DNA from: PSRI01 sp041484195
GTDB taxonomy: Bacteria > Bacteroidota > Bacteroidia > Chitinophagales > Chitinophagaceae
DNA: 64,000 bases
Direction: 5' to 3'
NCBI GenBank assembly: GCA_041484195.1
Contig: JBGPHC010000001.1
Coordinates: 434,001-498,000, forward strand
Below the pieces are notes generated by a model, which ran no database searches, was not told the origin of the DNA, and was given only the letters and a program-made list of their open reading frames with translations. Every line of letters starts with the position of its first letter. The stretch's first letter is position 1. Shown here one piece after another: positions 25,135 to 32,666 of this stretch. The translations under genes and the position numbers were made by a program.

Positions 25135-26925
25135 TCAGAACGGATATTTCTTTTCAATGATCATTTTATCCGCGATCCTCCTCCTGGATTCCTTTGTGTT
25201 GAAGGGCTCGGTTTTGGTGAAGCGTTTCAAGCCCAGAAGTAACATGCGCTGCTCATCACCTTCCGCGAATGCATTCACGGCGTCTCTTCCACTTTTCGCG
25301 GCACGATCTGATGCATCGCAAATATAGGTGCGCGCGAAATCGGAGTACAGACTGGCCTCTTCAGCTTTATCACCGGATATTTTCATGGCTCTCAGCAATG
25401 CGCTTTCGGCATGGAAAGTTTCTATGGCCATGTCCGCGATATTCATCAATATTTCCTGTTCATTTTCAATTTTTGTCATCAGCTTTTGAACCGCGGCGCC
25501 GGCAACCATAAGTATAGCTTTTTTCATATTCCGGATCGCTTTCAAATCTTTCGCGAATGGGCCATCTTCGCCATTGCCAAAATCTGGTATGCTCATCAAT
25601 TCCTTTTGCACGGCCATTGCGGGACCCATGAGGTCCAGGCGGCCTTTCATAGCGCGCTTCAACACCATGTCAACCGTCAACAGCCGATTGATTTCGTTGG
25701 TGCCTTCAAAGATCCTGTTGATACGGCTGTCGCGATAGGCTCTCGAAATATTATATTCGGCGCTAAAGCCGTTTCCCCCGTGAATCTGCACACCCTCATC
25801 AACGGTAAAATCCAGGGTTTCGCTTCCAAAGACTTTAAGCATGGCACATTCGATGGCGTATTCCTCAGCCGCACCCAGAGCCGCTTCATTAAATAATTTA
25901 CCAGCTTCCAGGAGTTCATGCTCTCTGTCGTCGATCCATTTAGCGGTACGGTACAAGGCACTTTCGGCAACCCATATACGAATGGCTATTTCAGCCAGCT
26001 TGTGCTTGATGGCGCCGAAATTCGAAATAGGCTGTTTGAATTGTTCCCTGGTTATTGCATACTCAACTGTATTTGTAGTGGCGCGTTTGGAAGCTCCCAA
26101 GGTCGCCGCACATAATTTCAGACGACCTATGTTCAGGATATTGAAGGCAATTACATGGCCTTTTCCGATTTCACCGAGGAGGTTTTCAACAGGAACCTTG
26201 CAATCCTGGAAATACAACTGAACCGTAGAGGAACCCTTGATCCCCATTTTATGTTCTTCGGGTCCCTGCGTAAATCCTTCAAAGCCCCTTTCAACAATGA
26301 AAGCGGAAAATTTATCACCGTCAATTTTTGCAAAGACAGTATAAATATTCGCAAATCCCCCGTTTGTGATCCAGCATTTTTGTCCGTTGAGGATATAATA
26401 TTTCCCATCGGCGCTCAACTTAGCCGATGTTTTTGCTCCAAGAGCGTCGCTTCCGCTATTGGGTTCCGTAAGCCCATAGGCCCCCTTCCATTCGCCGCTG
26501 CTCAATTTGGGAATGTATTTGGTTTTTTGTTCGGGAGTTCCGAAATAAAGAATGGGAAGGGTTCCAATGCCAGTGTGGGCTGCAACCGCCACGGAAAAAG
26601 AAAATCCGCCTCCTAATCCTTCATTCACAATGGTGGAAGTAATAAAATCCTTACCCAGGCCGCCAAATTCTTCAGGTATAGAAGTGGATAGTAGTCCCTG
26701 CTCACCGGCTTTATCCATCAATGTTGGCATCAGTCCCGGTTCCAGGTTATCAATGCGGTCAACTATGGGCAGCACTTCATTGTCGAGAAAAGCACTGCAC
26801 ATTTCCATTACCATTTTTTGCTCTTCATTAAAATCTTCGGGGGTATAGATTTCAGCAGGTGTACTTTCTTTTATGAGCCACTCGCCTCCTTTCAATACCG
26901 CTGCTTTTTGCGTTGAGGTAGACAT
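25135..26925 (-). CDS. Acyl-CoA dehydrogenase, long form
   Basis: FAD enzyme for the first step of fatty-acid beta-oxidation. Of 596 residues, about 30-430 form the acyl-CoA dehydrogenase core: GLTEPNSGSDA near 152, CWITNGG near 183, and RIFEGTNEINRLL near 410 with the probable catalytic Glu. About 150 further residues make a helical C-terminal extension as in VLCAD-like and many bacterial enzymes. It follows a MarR-family gene by about 96 nt, a pairing seen in Bacteroidota fatty-acid degradation loci; partner thiolase and hydratase genes are not in this window. Confidence 0.94.
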   Translation of the reverse strand: MSTSTQKAAVLKGGEWLIKESTPAEIYTPEDFNEEQKMVMEMCSAFLDNEVLPIVDRIDNLEPGLMPTLMDKAGEQGLLSTSIPEEFGGLGKDFITSTIVNEGLGGGFSFSVAVAAHTGIGTLPILYFGTPEQKTKYIPKLSSGEWKGAYGLTEPNSGSDALGAKTSAKLSADGKYYILNGQKCWITNGGFANIYTVFAKIDGDKFSAFIVERGFEGFTQGPEEHKMGIKGSSTVQLYFQDCKVPVENLLGEIGKGHVIAFNILNIGRLKLCAATLGASKRATTNTVEYAITREQFKQPISNFGAIKHKLAEIAIRIWVAESALYRTAKWIDDREHELLEAGKLFNEAALGAAEEYAIECAMLKVFGSETLDFTVDEGVQIHGGNGFSAEYNISRAYRDSRINRIFEGTNEINRLLTVDMVLKRAMKGRLDLMGPAMAVQKELMSIPDFGNGEDGPFAKDLKAIRNMKKAILMVAGAAVQKLMTKIENEQEILMNIADMAIETFHAESALLRAMKISGDKAEEASLYSDFARTYICDASDRAAKSGRDAVNAFAEGDEQRMLLLGLKRFTKTEPFNTKESRRRIADKMIIEKKYPF

Positions 26926-27021
26926 AGAATGAATTTAATTATGAATAGAATATTGTAGTCTCAGCATATTTCTCTGTTTTCCGCAACCAGCCTTCAGATC
27001 CAAATCACGGTATGCCTGTAA

Positions 27022-27462
27022 TCATTTCAAATTATCATATACTCTTTGTAAGACTGATTTACAGATTTCAATTTCTTCAGCCGACACGCCCCCGAGTGCT
27101 TCATTGAGGGTTTGATTGGCCATATCCATAGTTTGATCCTGGAGTTTTTTGGCCGCTTCTGTCAGGTTGATCAGGTTCATTCTCCTGTCTTCCTTTGAAG
27201 CTACTCTTTTCACCAGTTTCAACTTTTCCAGATTATCAACCAGTCTTGTGATACTGGGTTTATCCCTGAATGTGGCGCTGCACAATTCCTGCTGGCTCAA
27301 CCCGTCCTCCTTCCACAAATGGTATAAGACACTCCACTGCTCAATGGTGATTTCAATGCCATGCTGCTTGAAATTTTTTTGCAGCCTTCTGGCCATGGCA
27401 GTAGAAGCCTTACCCGTGATAAAACTGTATAATTCGCCTTTCTTAAATTGGTTGTTTGACAT
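27022..27462 (-). CDS. MarR-family transcriptional regulator
   Basis: A 146-residue winged-helix protein: dimerisation helices at both ends and the HTH region LSQQELCSATFRDKPSITRLVDNLEKLKLVKR at about 56-88, then the wing (KEDRRMNLINLTEAAKK). MarR proteins usually respond to small aromatic or acyl ligands. Location directly upstream of the acyl-CoA dehydrogenase suggests control of fatty-acid oxidation; the ligand is unknown. Confidence 0.92.
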   Translation of the reverse strand: MSNNQFKKGELYSFITGKASTAMARRLQKNFKQHGIEITIEQWSVLYHLWKEDGLSQQELCSATFRDKPSITRLVDNLEKLKLVKRVASKEDRRMNLINLTEAAKKLQDQTMDMANQTLNEALGGVSAEEIEICKSVLQRVYDNLK

Positions 27463-27484
27463 ATAGTTAGTTATGCAACCAATT

Positions 27485-27492
27485 CAAAGTTA
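27485..27492 (-). promoter_or_regulatory. MarR gene -7 box with direct repeats
   Basis: On the minus strand TAACTTTG matches TAnnTTTG about 22 nt before the marR-type start. Two AGTTATG repeats (plus-strand 27469-27475 and 27488-27494) lie 19 bp apart, the second overlapping the -7 box; this spacing (about two helical turns) suits an autoregulatory operator. No clear -33 box. Confidence 0.4.
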
Positions 27493-27605
27493 TGGGTTTT
27501 CCGCTGGTTTTGGAAGTCGATACCCATTTATTTTGGAATTATCTTATTTGCCCGGCCGGCTTTGTTCTGAAAAGGCTGATGCAATTATCAAATGATCTTT
27601 TCTGC

Positions 27606-27636
27606 TTGAAAGGAGGCCCATATTCAGTTACATTTG
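27606..27636 (+). promoter_or_regulatory. Promoter of the alpha/beta hydrolase-glycosyltransferase pair
   Basis: TTG (27606-27608), 20 nt, then TACATTTG (27629-27636) match the Bacteroidetes consensus. The box ends only 7 nt before the ATG at 27644, so the predicted leader is a few nucleotides at most. Confidence 0.55.
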
Positions 27637-27643
27637 AATCACA

Positions 27644-28450
27644 ATGGATTCAGGATTCATCTATCTAAATCAATCGAAAATTCACTACCTGCTGATAGGC
27701 AAAGGCAAAGAGTTGGTAGTGTGCTTTCACGGTTTTGAGGAGAAGGCAAAATCCTTCCTGGTTCTGGAAGCCCTGACCAGCAGTCGATATACCCTTATTG
27801 CCATTGACCTTCCCTCGCATGGGGAAACCATCTGGCTGGAAGAGAAACCGCTCACAGCACCTGTTTTAATAGAGATACTTGACATGATTCCGGCTTTGAC
27901 TAACTGTAAATTCAGTCTGCTTGGGTTCAGCATGGGCGGAAGGGTGGCTTTGAGCATCTACCAATATATTCCCGGGCGAATACCGCAATTGGTTTTGTTC
28001 GCCCCCGATGGATTAAAAATGAATTTCTGGTATTGGCTGGTCACACAAACCCGCGCGGGGAACAGGCTTTTCAAATTCACTATGAAAAATCCAGGCTGGC
28101 TCTTTAGTTTCATGAGAATGTTGAAGACCCTGGGCCTCATAAACGAAAGTGTTTATAAATTTTCATTTCAGCAGATGAACCAACCCAAATCGAGGCTGAG
28201 ACTTTACCATATATGGACGGCGATGCGTCTGTTCAAGCCCGACATGTGGCTCATAAAAAAACTGATCGTCAAAAATCAGACGTCTTTGAAATTAATCTAT
28301 GGCCGCCACGACAGGATCATCAGGTGGGAAAGAGGTGAAAAGATCTTTCATTCTTTGAAAGCTCTCTGCTCTATTCATGTTTTGAATTGCGGGCACCAGG
28401 TTTTGCATGAACATAATGCAGTTGAAATAGTAAACATACTCGAAGATTAA
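27644..28450 (+). CDS. Alpha/beta hydrolase
   Basis: A 268-residue cytoplasmic alpha/beta-hydrolase-fold protein. The nucleophile elbow is LLGFSMGGRVALS near residue 90, the oxyanion HGF motif is CFHGFEEK, the acid is probably Asp in YGRHDRIIRWERG near 220, and the His is in NCGHQVLHEH near 252. The substrate is unknown. It is 20 nt upstream of a membrane glycosyltransferase gene, so the two probably form an operon, perhaps in lipid or envelope glycan modification. Confidence 0.88.
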   Translation: MDSGFIYLNQSKIHYLLIGKGKELVVCFHGFEEKAKSFLVLEALTSSRYTLIAIDLPSHGETIWLEEKPLTAPVLIEILDMIPALTNCKFSLLGFSMGGRVALSIYQYIPGRIPQLVLFAPDGLKMNFWYWLVTQTRAGNRLFKFTMKNPGWLFSFMRMLKTLGLINESVYKFSFQQMNQPKSRLRLYHIWTAMRLFKPDMWLIKKLIVKNQTSLKLIYGRHDRIIRWERGEKIFHSLKALCSIHVLNCGHQVLHEHNAVEIVNILED

Positions 28451-28470
28451 ATTGAACTTAATTTGCAGGA

Positions 28471-29616
28471 ATGATTCTTTTTTCTATCAGCCTGATATTA
28501 TTGCTGGCTTATTCCATCCTGATGGCCTATTATTATTGGGCCTGGCAACATATCGCTGAATTCAACTCGGAAGATTTGAAGGACTGGCAACCGGTGGAAA
28601 AACTAACTGTGATCATTCCGGCCAGAAATGAAGAGGGCCATATTGGTCAATGTCTTGATTCAGTCTTGGGACAAACATACCCTTCGCATTTGCTTGAAAT
28701 CATCGTGGTTGACGATCATTCCAGCGATCGTAGTGCCGCCATTGTAGAAACTTATGCTGACCGGGGAGTCAGGTTGCTCAGTTTGTCGGATAAGATCGCT
28801 GGTCAGCCCGGACAGGTTGCTTACAAGAAGAAGGCCATTGAAATGGGAATTGATGAGTCAACTGGCGTGCTTATAGTTACGACCGACGCGGATTGCAAGG
28901 TTCCTCCCGGTTGGATCAGGACCATCGCCGCATTTCATGCTTTATCGAGATGTATTTTTATTGTCGCTCCTGTAAAAATTAATTCCCACCGGTCTCTGCT
29001 GTCATTTTTCCAAGCTCTGGATTTTGCAATCCTGCAAGGCATCACTGCCTCGTCAGTCAGCAGGAATTTTCACGATATGTGCAATGGTGCCAATCTTGCT
29101 TATGAGAAAAAAGCATTTCAAGAAGTAGATGGCTTCGTGGGAATTGATCATATTGCTTCAGGCGACGATATGCTGTTAATGCATAAGATGCGGAAAAGAT
29201 TTCCGCAGGGGATCAGGTATCTCAAGTCTGCCAATGCCATCGTGGAGACCGAACCCGCCATCGGATGGAAAGCGTTTTTACATCAAAGGATACGTTGGGC
29301 AAGTAAGGCCAGGGTATATAAAGACAGGAAAACACTTCGGATATTAGCACTGGTTTATCTGTTGAATCTAAGTTTATTTCTGCTACTTGCCGGATCCTTG
29401 TTCTATCCCAGTTGGCTCTTGTATTTTGGGGTGCTTGTATTTTATAAAATCCTTGCAGAATGGTGGTTCACAGAATCTGTGCTCCAATATTTTCAACTCA
29501 GGAATCTGTTGATTTGGTTTCCCATTTTTCAGCCATTACATATTATATATACAGTCATAGCAGGACTACTGGGCCTGAAAGGAAATTATCAATGGAAAGG
29601 AAGAGGCCTGCGATGA
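28471..29616 (+). CDS. Membrane glycosyltransferase, family 2
   Basis: A 381-residue GT2 enzyme with an N-terminal membrane helix (1-22), a GT-A domain from about 48 (VIIPARNEEGHIGQCLDSVLG), the nucleotide-binding VVDDHSSDRS, the DXD-like TTDADCK near 135, SGDDMLLMHKM near 230, and the QRIRW motif near 272, then three C-terminal membrane segments. This layout fits processive or lipid-linked sugar transferases; the donor and acceptor cannot be told from sequence. Confidence 0.9.
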   Translation: MILFSISLILLLAYSILMAYYYWAWQHIAEFNSEDLKDWQPVEKLTVIIPARNEEGHIGQCLDSVLGQTYPSHLLEIIVVDDHSSDRSAAIVETYADRGVRLLSLSDKIAGQPGQVAYKKKAIEMGIDESTGVLIVTTDADCKVPPGWIRTIAAFHALSRCIFIVAPVKINSHRSLLSFFQALDFAILQGITASSVSRNFHDMCNGANLAYEKKAFQEVDGFVGIDHIASGDDMLLMHKMRKRFPQGIRYLKSANAIVETEPAIGWKAFLHQRIRWASKARVYKDRKTLRILALVYLLNLSLFLLLAGSLFYPSWLLYFGVLVFYKILAEWWFTESVLQYFQLRNLLIWFPIFQPLHIIYTVIAGLLGLKGNYQWKGRGLR

Positions 29617-29688
29617 TGCTTAATCCGGCTCCGTAAAATGGTGTCATTTGTTGTGAAAGGCCAAATATTTTCCTCGACGATAAAACTT

Positions 29689-29719
29689 TTTGCCTCATTT
29701 CCTGTATTCCTGTAATTTG
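29689..29719 (+). promoter_or_regulatory. Candidate promoter of the DppC-like gene
   Basis: TTTG (29689-29692), 20 nt, then TAATTTG (29713-29719), which is TAnnTTTG lacking one T. The box ends 14 nt before the ATG at 29734. Confidence 0.35.
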
Positions 29720-29733
29720 TATTTTTCTATCCC

Positions 29734-30834
29734 ATGAAGCATTCAATTCATTCCTTTCCGAAGGCGGCATGGAAAAGACTACAAAAAAATAAAGCCGCCA
29801 CACTGGGTCTTGTGCTCATTGCGCTGGCAGTGTTGCTATGTTTTGCAGGTTATTTTGTCGCGCCAGACCATTCGCCCAATGCCAACCGAATCATCCTGGA
29901 AATCGGTGCCCGGAAGCCGGGATTCAGCATAGATTTTCTCAAATTAAAAAAAGAAAAGTCGGTCGAAAAGGCAGGATTTTTCAGCCAACTTCTGAATGGC
30001 CAGGAAGACCGTTACAATTATATACCCGTTCAATCCTGGAAATTGGAGGGAGACAGTATTCAGGTAGATAAATACATTGATGAAGGCCTGACTGAAAAAA
30101 TGCTTTTGCCGTTGAGCAAAACTGCCAATGTTGATCACGAAGACCCTGTCGTTCATAAAACTTTCTGGCTGGGCACCGACAAATATGGCCGGGATATTCT
30201 AAGCAGGTTGATTATTGGAGTTCGTGTAAGCCTTAGTGTGGGTTTGATCGCGGTTATCATTTCCCTGACGATCGGCCTTTTCTTAGGGGCCATAGCGGGG
30301 TATTTTGGAGGAAGAACGGATGATATCGTAATGTGGCTCATCAACGTTGTATGGAGCATCCCCACCCTCTTATTGGTTTTCGCCATTACCCTGGTGCTTG
30401 GCAAGGGCTTTTGGCAGGTATTCATTGCAGTTGGTTTGACTATGTGGGTGAATGTGGCCCGCGTGATAAGGGGACAGGTACTGGGCATACGCGAATTGGA
30501 ATATGTAGAGGCGGCAAAGGCGCTCGGTTTTACAGATAGCAGGATCATCATCCGTCACATATTGCCCAATGTGCTGGGTCCTGTGATGGTGATCGCCGCA
30601 TCTAATTTTGCCACGGCTATTGTGGTGGAGGCCGGCCTGAGTTTCCTGGGCGTAGGTGTGCAGCCCCCTCAGCCGAGTTGGGGACTGATGATCAAGGAAA
30701 ACTACAATTTCATCATTACGCATAACCCCTTGCTGGCGATTGCCCCGGGTGTATGTATCATGGTGTTGGTATTAGCCTTCAATTTATTGGGGAATGGATT
30801 GCGGGATGCATTTGATGTGAAGAGCAGGATATAA
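29734..30834 (+). CDS. ABC transporter permease of the DppC/OppC type, orphan
   Basis: A 366-residue permease. The first membrane helix is at about 24-45; a large exported segment of about 110 residues follows, ending with the family motif WLGTDKYGRDILSRLIIGVR near 147; then five more helices and the cytoplasmic EAA loop (EAAKALGFTDSRIIIRHILPN near 270). C-terminal FDVKSRI is typical. It should form half the channel of a peptide or nickel importer, but no second permease, ATPase or binding protein is adjacent. The insertion between the first helix and the core is longer than in E. coli DppC. Confidence 0.9.
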   Translation: MKHSIHSFPKAAWKRLQKNKAATLGLVLIALAVLLCFAGYFVAPDHSPNANRIILEIGARKPGFSIDFLKLKKEKSVEKAGFFSQLLNGQEDRYNYIPVQSWKLEGDSIQVDKYIDEGLTEKMLLPLSKTANVDHEDPVVHKTFWLGTDKYGRDILSRLIIGVRVSLSVGLIAVIISLTIGLFLGAIAGYFGGRTDDIVMWLINVVWSIPTLLLVFAITLVLGKGFWQVFIAVGLTMWVNVARVIRGQVLGIRELEYVEAAKALGFTDSRIIIRHILPNVLGPVMVIAASNFATAIVVEAGLSFLGVGVQPPQPSWGLMIKENYNFIITHNPLLAIAPGVCIMVLVLAFNLLGNGLRDAFDVKSRI

Positions 30835-30873
30835 AGAATAACTGCCTTGAATCATCCACCGGAATATCAAATT

Positions 30874-31347
30874 TCAGGTTGCAGGCGCCACCTGTACGTT
30901 ACGGTTGAAGCTTTCTTCCAGTGAAATGAAGGTCTCGGTTCTTTCGATACCTTTTATTTTCTGCAATTCATCGTGCAGCACACGCCTTAACTGGTTAATG
31001 TCTTTGCAAACGATTTCCAGAAACATGCTGTAATTTCCGGTCGTATAATTCAGCCTTACGATCTCGGGTATTTTCTTGAGGTCTTTGGCAACCGCGTCGT
31101 ATAGGGAGCTTTTTTCGAGAAATATGCCGATAAATGCGGTAATATCGTATCCCAATTGTTTTAGATCCACACTCAATTTGGTACCTTTAACGATACCGTA
31201 TTCCTGGAGTTTTTTGATGCGCACATGGATAGTTCCGCCCGAAACGAATAGTCTTTTTCCCAGGTCGGCATAAGATATTCCTGCGTCTTCCATCATGGCG
31301 GCGATGATCTGAAGGTCCAGTTTATCCAAATTCAATTTTCCAGCCAT
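30874..31347 (-). CDS. Lrp/AsnC-family transcriptional regulator
   Basis: A 157-residue protein with an N-terminal HTH (LDKLDLQIIAAMMEDAGISY, GKRLFVSGGTIHVRIKKLQEYGIV) and a C-terminal RAM/AsnC ligand-binding domain (TAFIGIFLEKSSLYDAVAKDL, VRLNYTTGNYSMFLEIVCKD). Such proteins sense amino acids. It converges with the DppC-like permease. Its AT-rich upstream region (31348-31430) precedes the divergent RNA gene. Confidence 0.93.
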   Translation of the reverse strand: MAGKLNLDKLDLQIIAAMMEDAGISYADLGKRLFVSGGTIHVRIKKLQEYGIVKGTKLSVDLKQLGYDITAFIGIFLEKSSLYDAVAKDLKKIPEIVRLNYTTGNYSMFLEIVCKDINQLRRVLHDELQKIKGIERTETFISLEESFNRNVQVAPAT

Positions 31348-31430
31348 TTTGCGTGTGGTTTTTAAACTGATTTACGATTAATCACAAATATTTGAATAAA
31401 ATCGAAATATTCAAAATTTTCCTTTGAAAA

Positions 31431-31463
31431 TTTGTAAAGAACACCCAATTTACTTTAATATTG
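31431..31463 (+). promoter_or_regulatory. Promoter of the tRNA-like RNA gene
   Basis: TTTG (31431-31434), 21 nt, then TAATATTG (31456-31463), one mismatch from TAnnTTTG. Transcription would start near 31468, giving a leader of about 37 nt before the tRNA-like body. The leader contains two adjacent palindromes, GTGATCAC (31478-31485) and ACTATATAGT (31484-31493). Confidence 0.5.
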
Positions 31464-31504
31464 CAGGGTATTCGATGGTGATCACTATATAGTCCTTTGA
31501 AATA

Positions 31505-31677
31505 CTGTGGGGTGATGAAATTTCCGGCAGACATGCCCTCTTGTCTCGGGGGTGCGGGTAACGGGAAAAACTTAGCATAGAGCCGGTTCCGCCCAAAAGC
31601 GGGGCCGACAGGGGTTGACCACCAAACTTTGTGCTATAGCTAATCGCCGCGTGGAGGTTCGAGTCCTCCCCCTACAG
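31505..31677 (+). ncRNA. tRNA-like RNA with a ~99-nt structured variable arm
   Basis: Seen in the sequence: an 8-bp acceptor-like stem CTGTGGGG (31505-31512) with CCCTACAG (31670-31677, one G-U); U8; a 3-bp D stem ATG/CAT (31515-31517, 31532-31534) whose loop has A14, GG (31526-31527) and A21 in a tRNA-Leu-like setting (GCAGACAT); a 5-bp anticodon-like stem CCCTC/GGGGG (31536-31540, 31548-31552) with loop TTGTCTC; and a canonical T arm GGAGG-TTCGAGT-CCTCC (31653-31669). Between the last two arms is a closed domain: TGCGG/CCGCG at its base, a 9-bp stem with one bulge (31572-31580 with 31634-31643), and a 9-bp hairpin (31584-31592 with 31599-31607). It is too short and wrongly ordered for tmRNA and no normal tRNA has this variable arm. 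CCA is not encoded. Function unknown. Confidence 0.7.
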
Positions 31678-31687
31678 CTAGAAAATT

Positions 31688-31722
31688 AAAGCCTTTGCGA
31701 ATTATCCGCAAAGGCTTTTTTT
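31688..31722 (+). terminator. Rho-independent terminator of the tRNA-like RNA gene
   Basis: A 12-bp perfect stem (AAAGCCTTTGCG at 31688-31699 and CGCAAAGGCTTT at 31707-31718) with a 7-nt loop runs into a T tract to 31722. It begins 11 nt after the RNA body and is the clearest terminator in the window. The stretch from here to trmB (31723-31961) shows no gene I can support. Confidence 0.88.
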
Positions 31723-31947
31723 GTTGGGATTTACCAGATCTCACGCTAAAGCATCTTCTTCGTTTTTTTGTGGTTATCACGCTTTCGACTTAAATGCGAC
31801 TTGTTTTGCATTAAGTATTCTTCCAAAGGTGGAGCTCCTGAAATGAAAGTAGCATGGGAATTTATTCTTTGCTTGACTTGGCATCCTATGTATCACATTC
31901 TTCTCCTTGTATGCATCTTCCACCCACACCTGCTCACCATTTTCATT

Positions 31948-31955
31948 TAACTTTG
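31948..31955 (+). promoter_or_regulatory. -7 box immediately before trmB
   Basis: TAACTTTG is a full match to TAnnTTTG, but there is no -33 partner and it ends just 6 nt before the trmB ATG. If used, the transcript is almost leaderless. Confidence 0.35.
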
Positions 31956-31961
31956 CCGGCC

Positions 31962-32666
31962 ATGGGCCACAAAAAACTCTTACGCTTTGAAGAGATCAAA
32001 ACATTCCCTAACGTGTTGCAATATCCGCAGGGCATGCGTGGGGAATGGAACCGGTTTTTTCAGAATTCCAATCCCATTACGCTTGAACTGGCCTGTGGCA
32101 AAGGGGAATATGTTTTGGGCCTGGGTCGTCTTTATCCCAACCGCAATTTCATAGGTGTTGACCTCAAGGGCAACCGAATTTGGGCGGGCGCCAGGAAGAG
32201 TCTTGATGAAGGCCTGCAAAATGTGGCTTTTCTCCGCACACAAATTGATATGCTTGCGGGCTATTTTGCACCGGAAGAAGTGAATGAGATTTGGATCACC
32301 TTCCCCGATCCCCAATTGCGCAAATCAAGAGCGCGGAAAAGATTGACCCATCCCCGATTCCTGAGACTCTATCAACAGGTCCTCAAGAGGGGCGGCCTGA
32401 TTCACCTGAAAACCGATTCCCCCGATCTCTATCGTTTTACTAAATTGGTGGCTGACCTGTATGGCATCACCCTATTGGAGGATATTGAAGACATAAGCCT
32501 GCTTCCTCAGCCCAGGGAGGAATTGAAAATCACGACCCATTATGAAATGTTGGACATTGCCCAATCTAACAGAGTGCATTACCTGCAGTTCCGATTGCCT
32601 GAAGACCTGCCTCTTGAAAAAGACGTAACACTAAAACAGATGATTAGTGAAGAACCAATTTATTGA
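31962..32666 (+). CDS. trmB: tRNA (guanine-N7-)-methyltransferase
   Basis: SAM-dependent enzyme making m7G46 in the tRNA variable loop. From ATG 31962 the protein has 234 residues: LELACGKGEYVLGLGRLYPNRN (SAM motif I, near 38), GVDLKGNRIWAGARK, and the TrmB signature WITFPDPQLRKSRARKRLTHPRFL near 110. The frame runs upstream to 31854, but those 36 residues look non-coding and the family starts at MGHKKLLRFEE. It lies 240 nt downstream of the tRNA-like RNA gene; its target is the variable region of tRNA, a suggestive but unproven coincidence. The end overlaps the next gene. Confidence 0.95.
   Translation: MGHKKLLRFEEIKTFPNVLQYPQGMRGEWNRFFQNSNPITLELACGKGEYVLGLGRLYPNRNFIGVDLKGNRIWAGARKSLDEGLQNVAFLRTQIDMLAGYFAPEEVNEIWITFPDPQLRKSRARKRLTHPRFLRLYQQVLKRGGLIHLKTDSPDLYRFTKLVADLYGITLLEDIEDISLLPQPREELKITTHYEMLDIAQSNRVHYLQFRLPEDLPLEKDVTLKQMISEEPIY

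Noticed and set aside
31482..31495. TATATAGTCC resembling the group I intron S element
   Set aside because: No P, Q or R elements and no room for an intron core; the match is within two short palindromes of the leader.
31505..31677. Possible tmRNA (ssrA)
   Set aside because: The T arm and 3' end look right, but the body is about 173 nt, has true D and anticodon-like stems, lacks the conserved GGGGCUG/CAGCUCC ends and has no ALAA-type tag.
31768..31950. 60-codon plus-strand frame before trmB
   Set aside because: Low-complexity hydrophobic composition, no family resemblance, and no supporting initiation signals; treated as non-coding.
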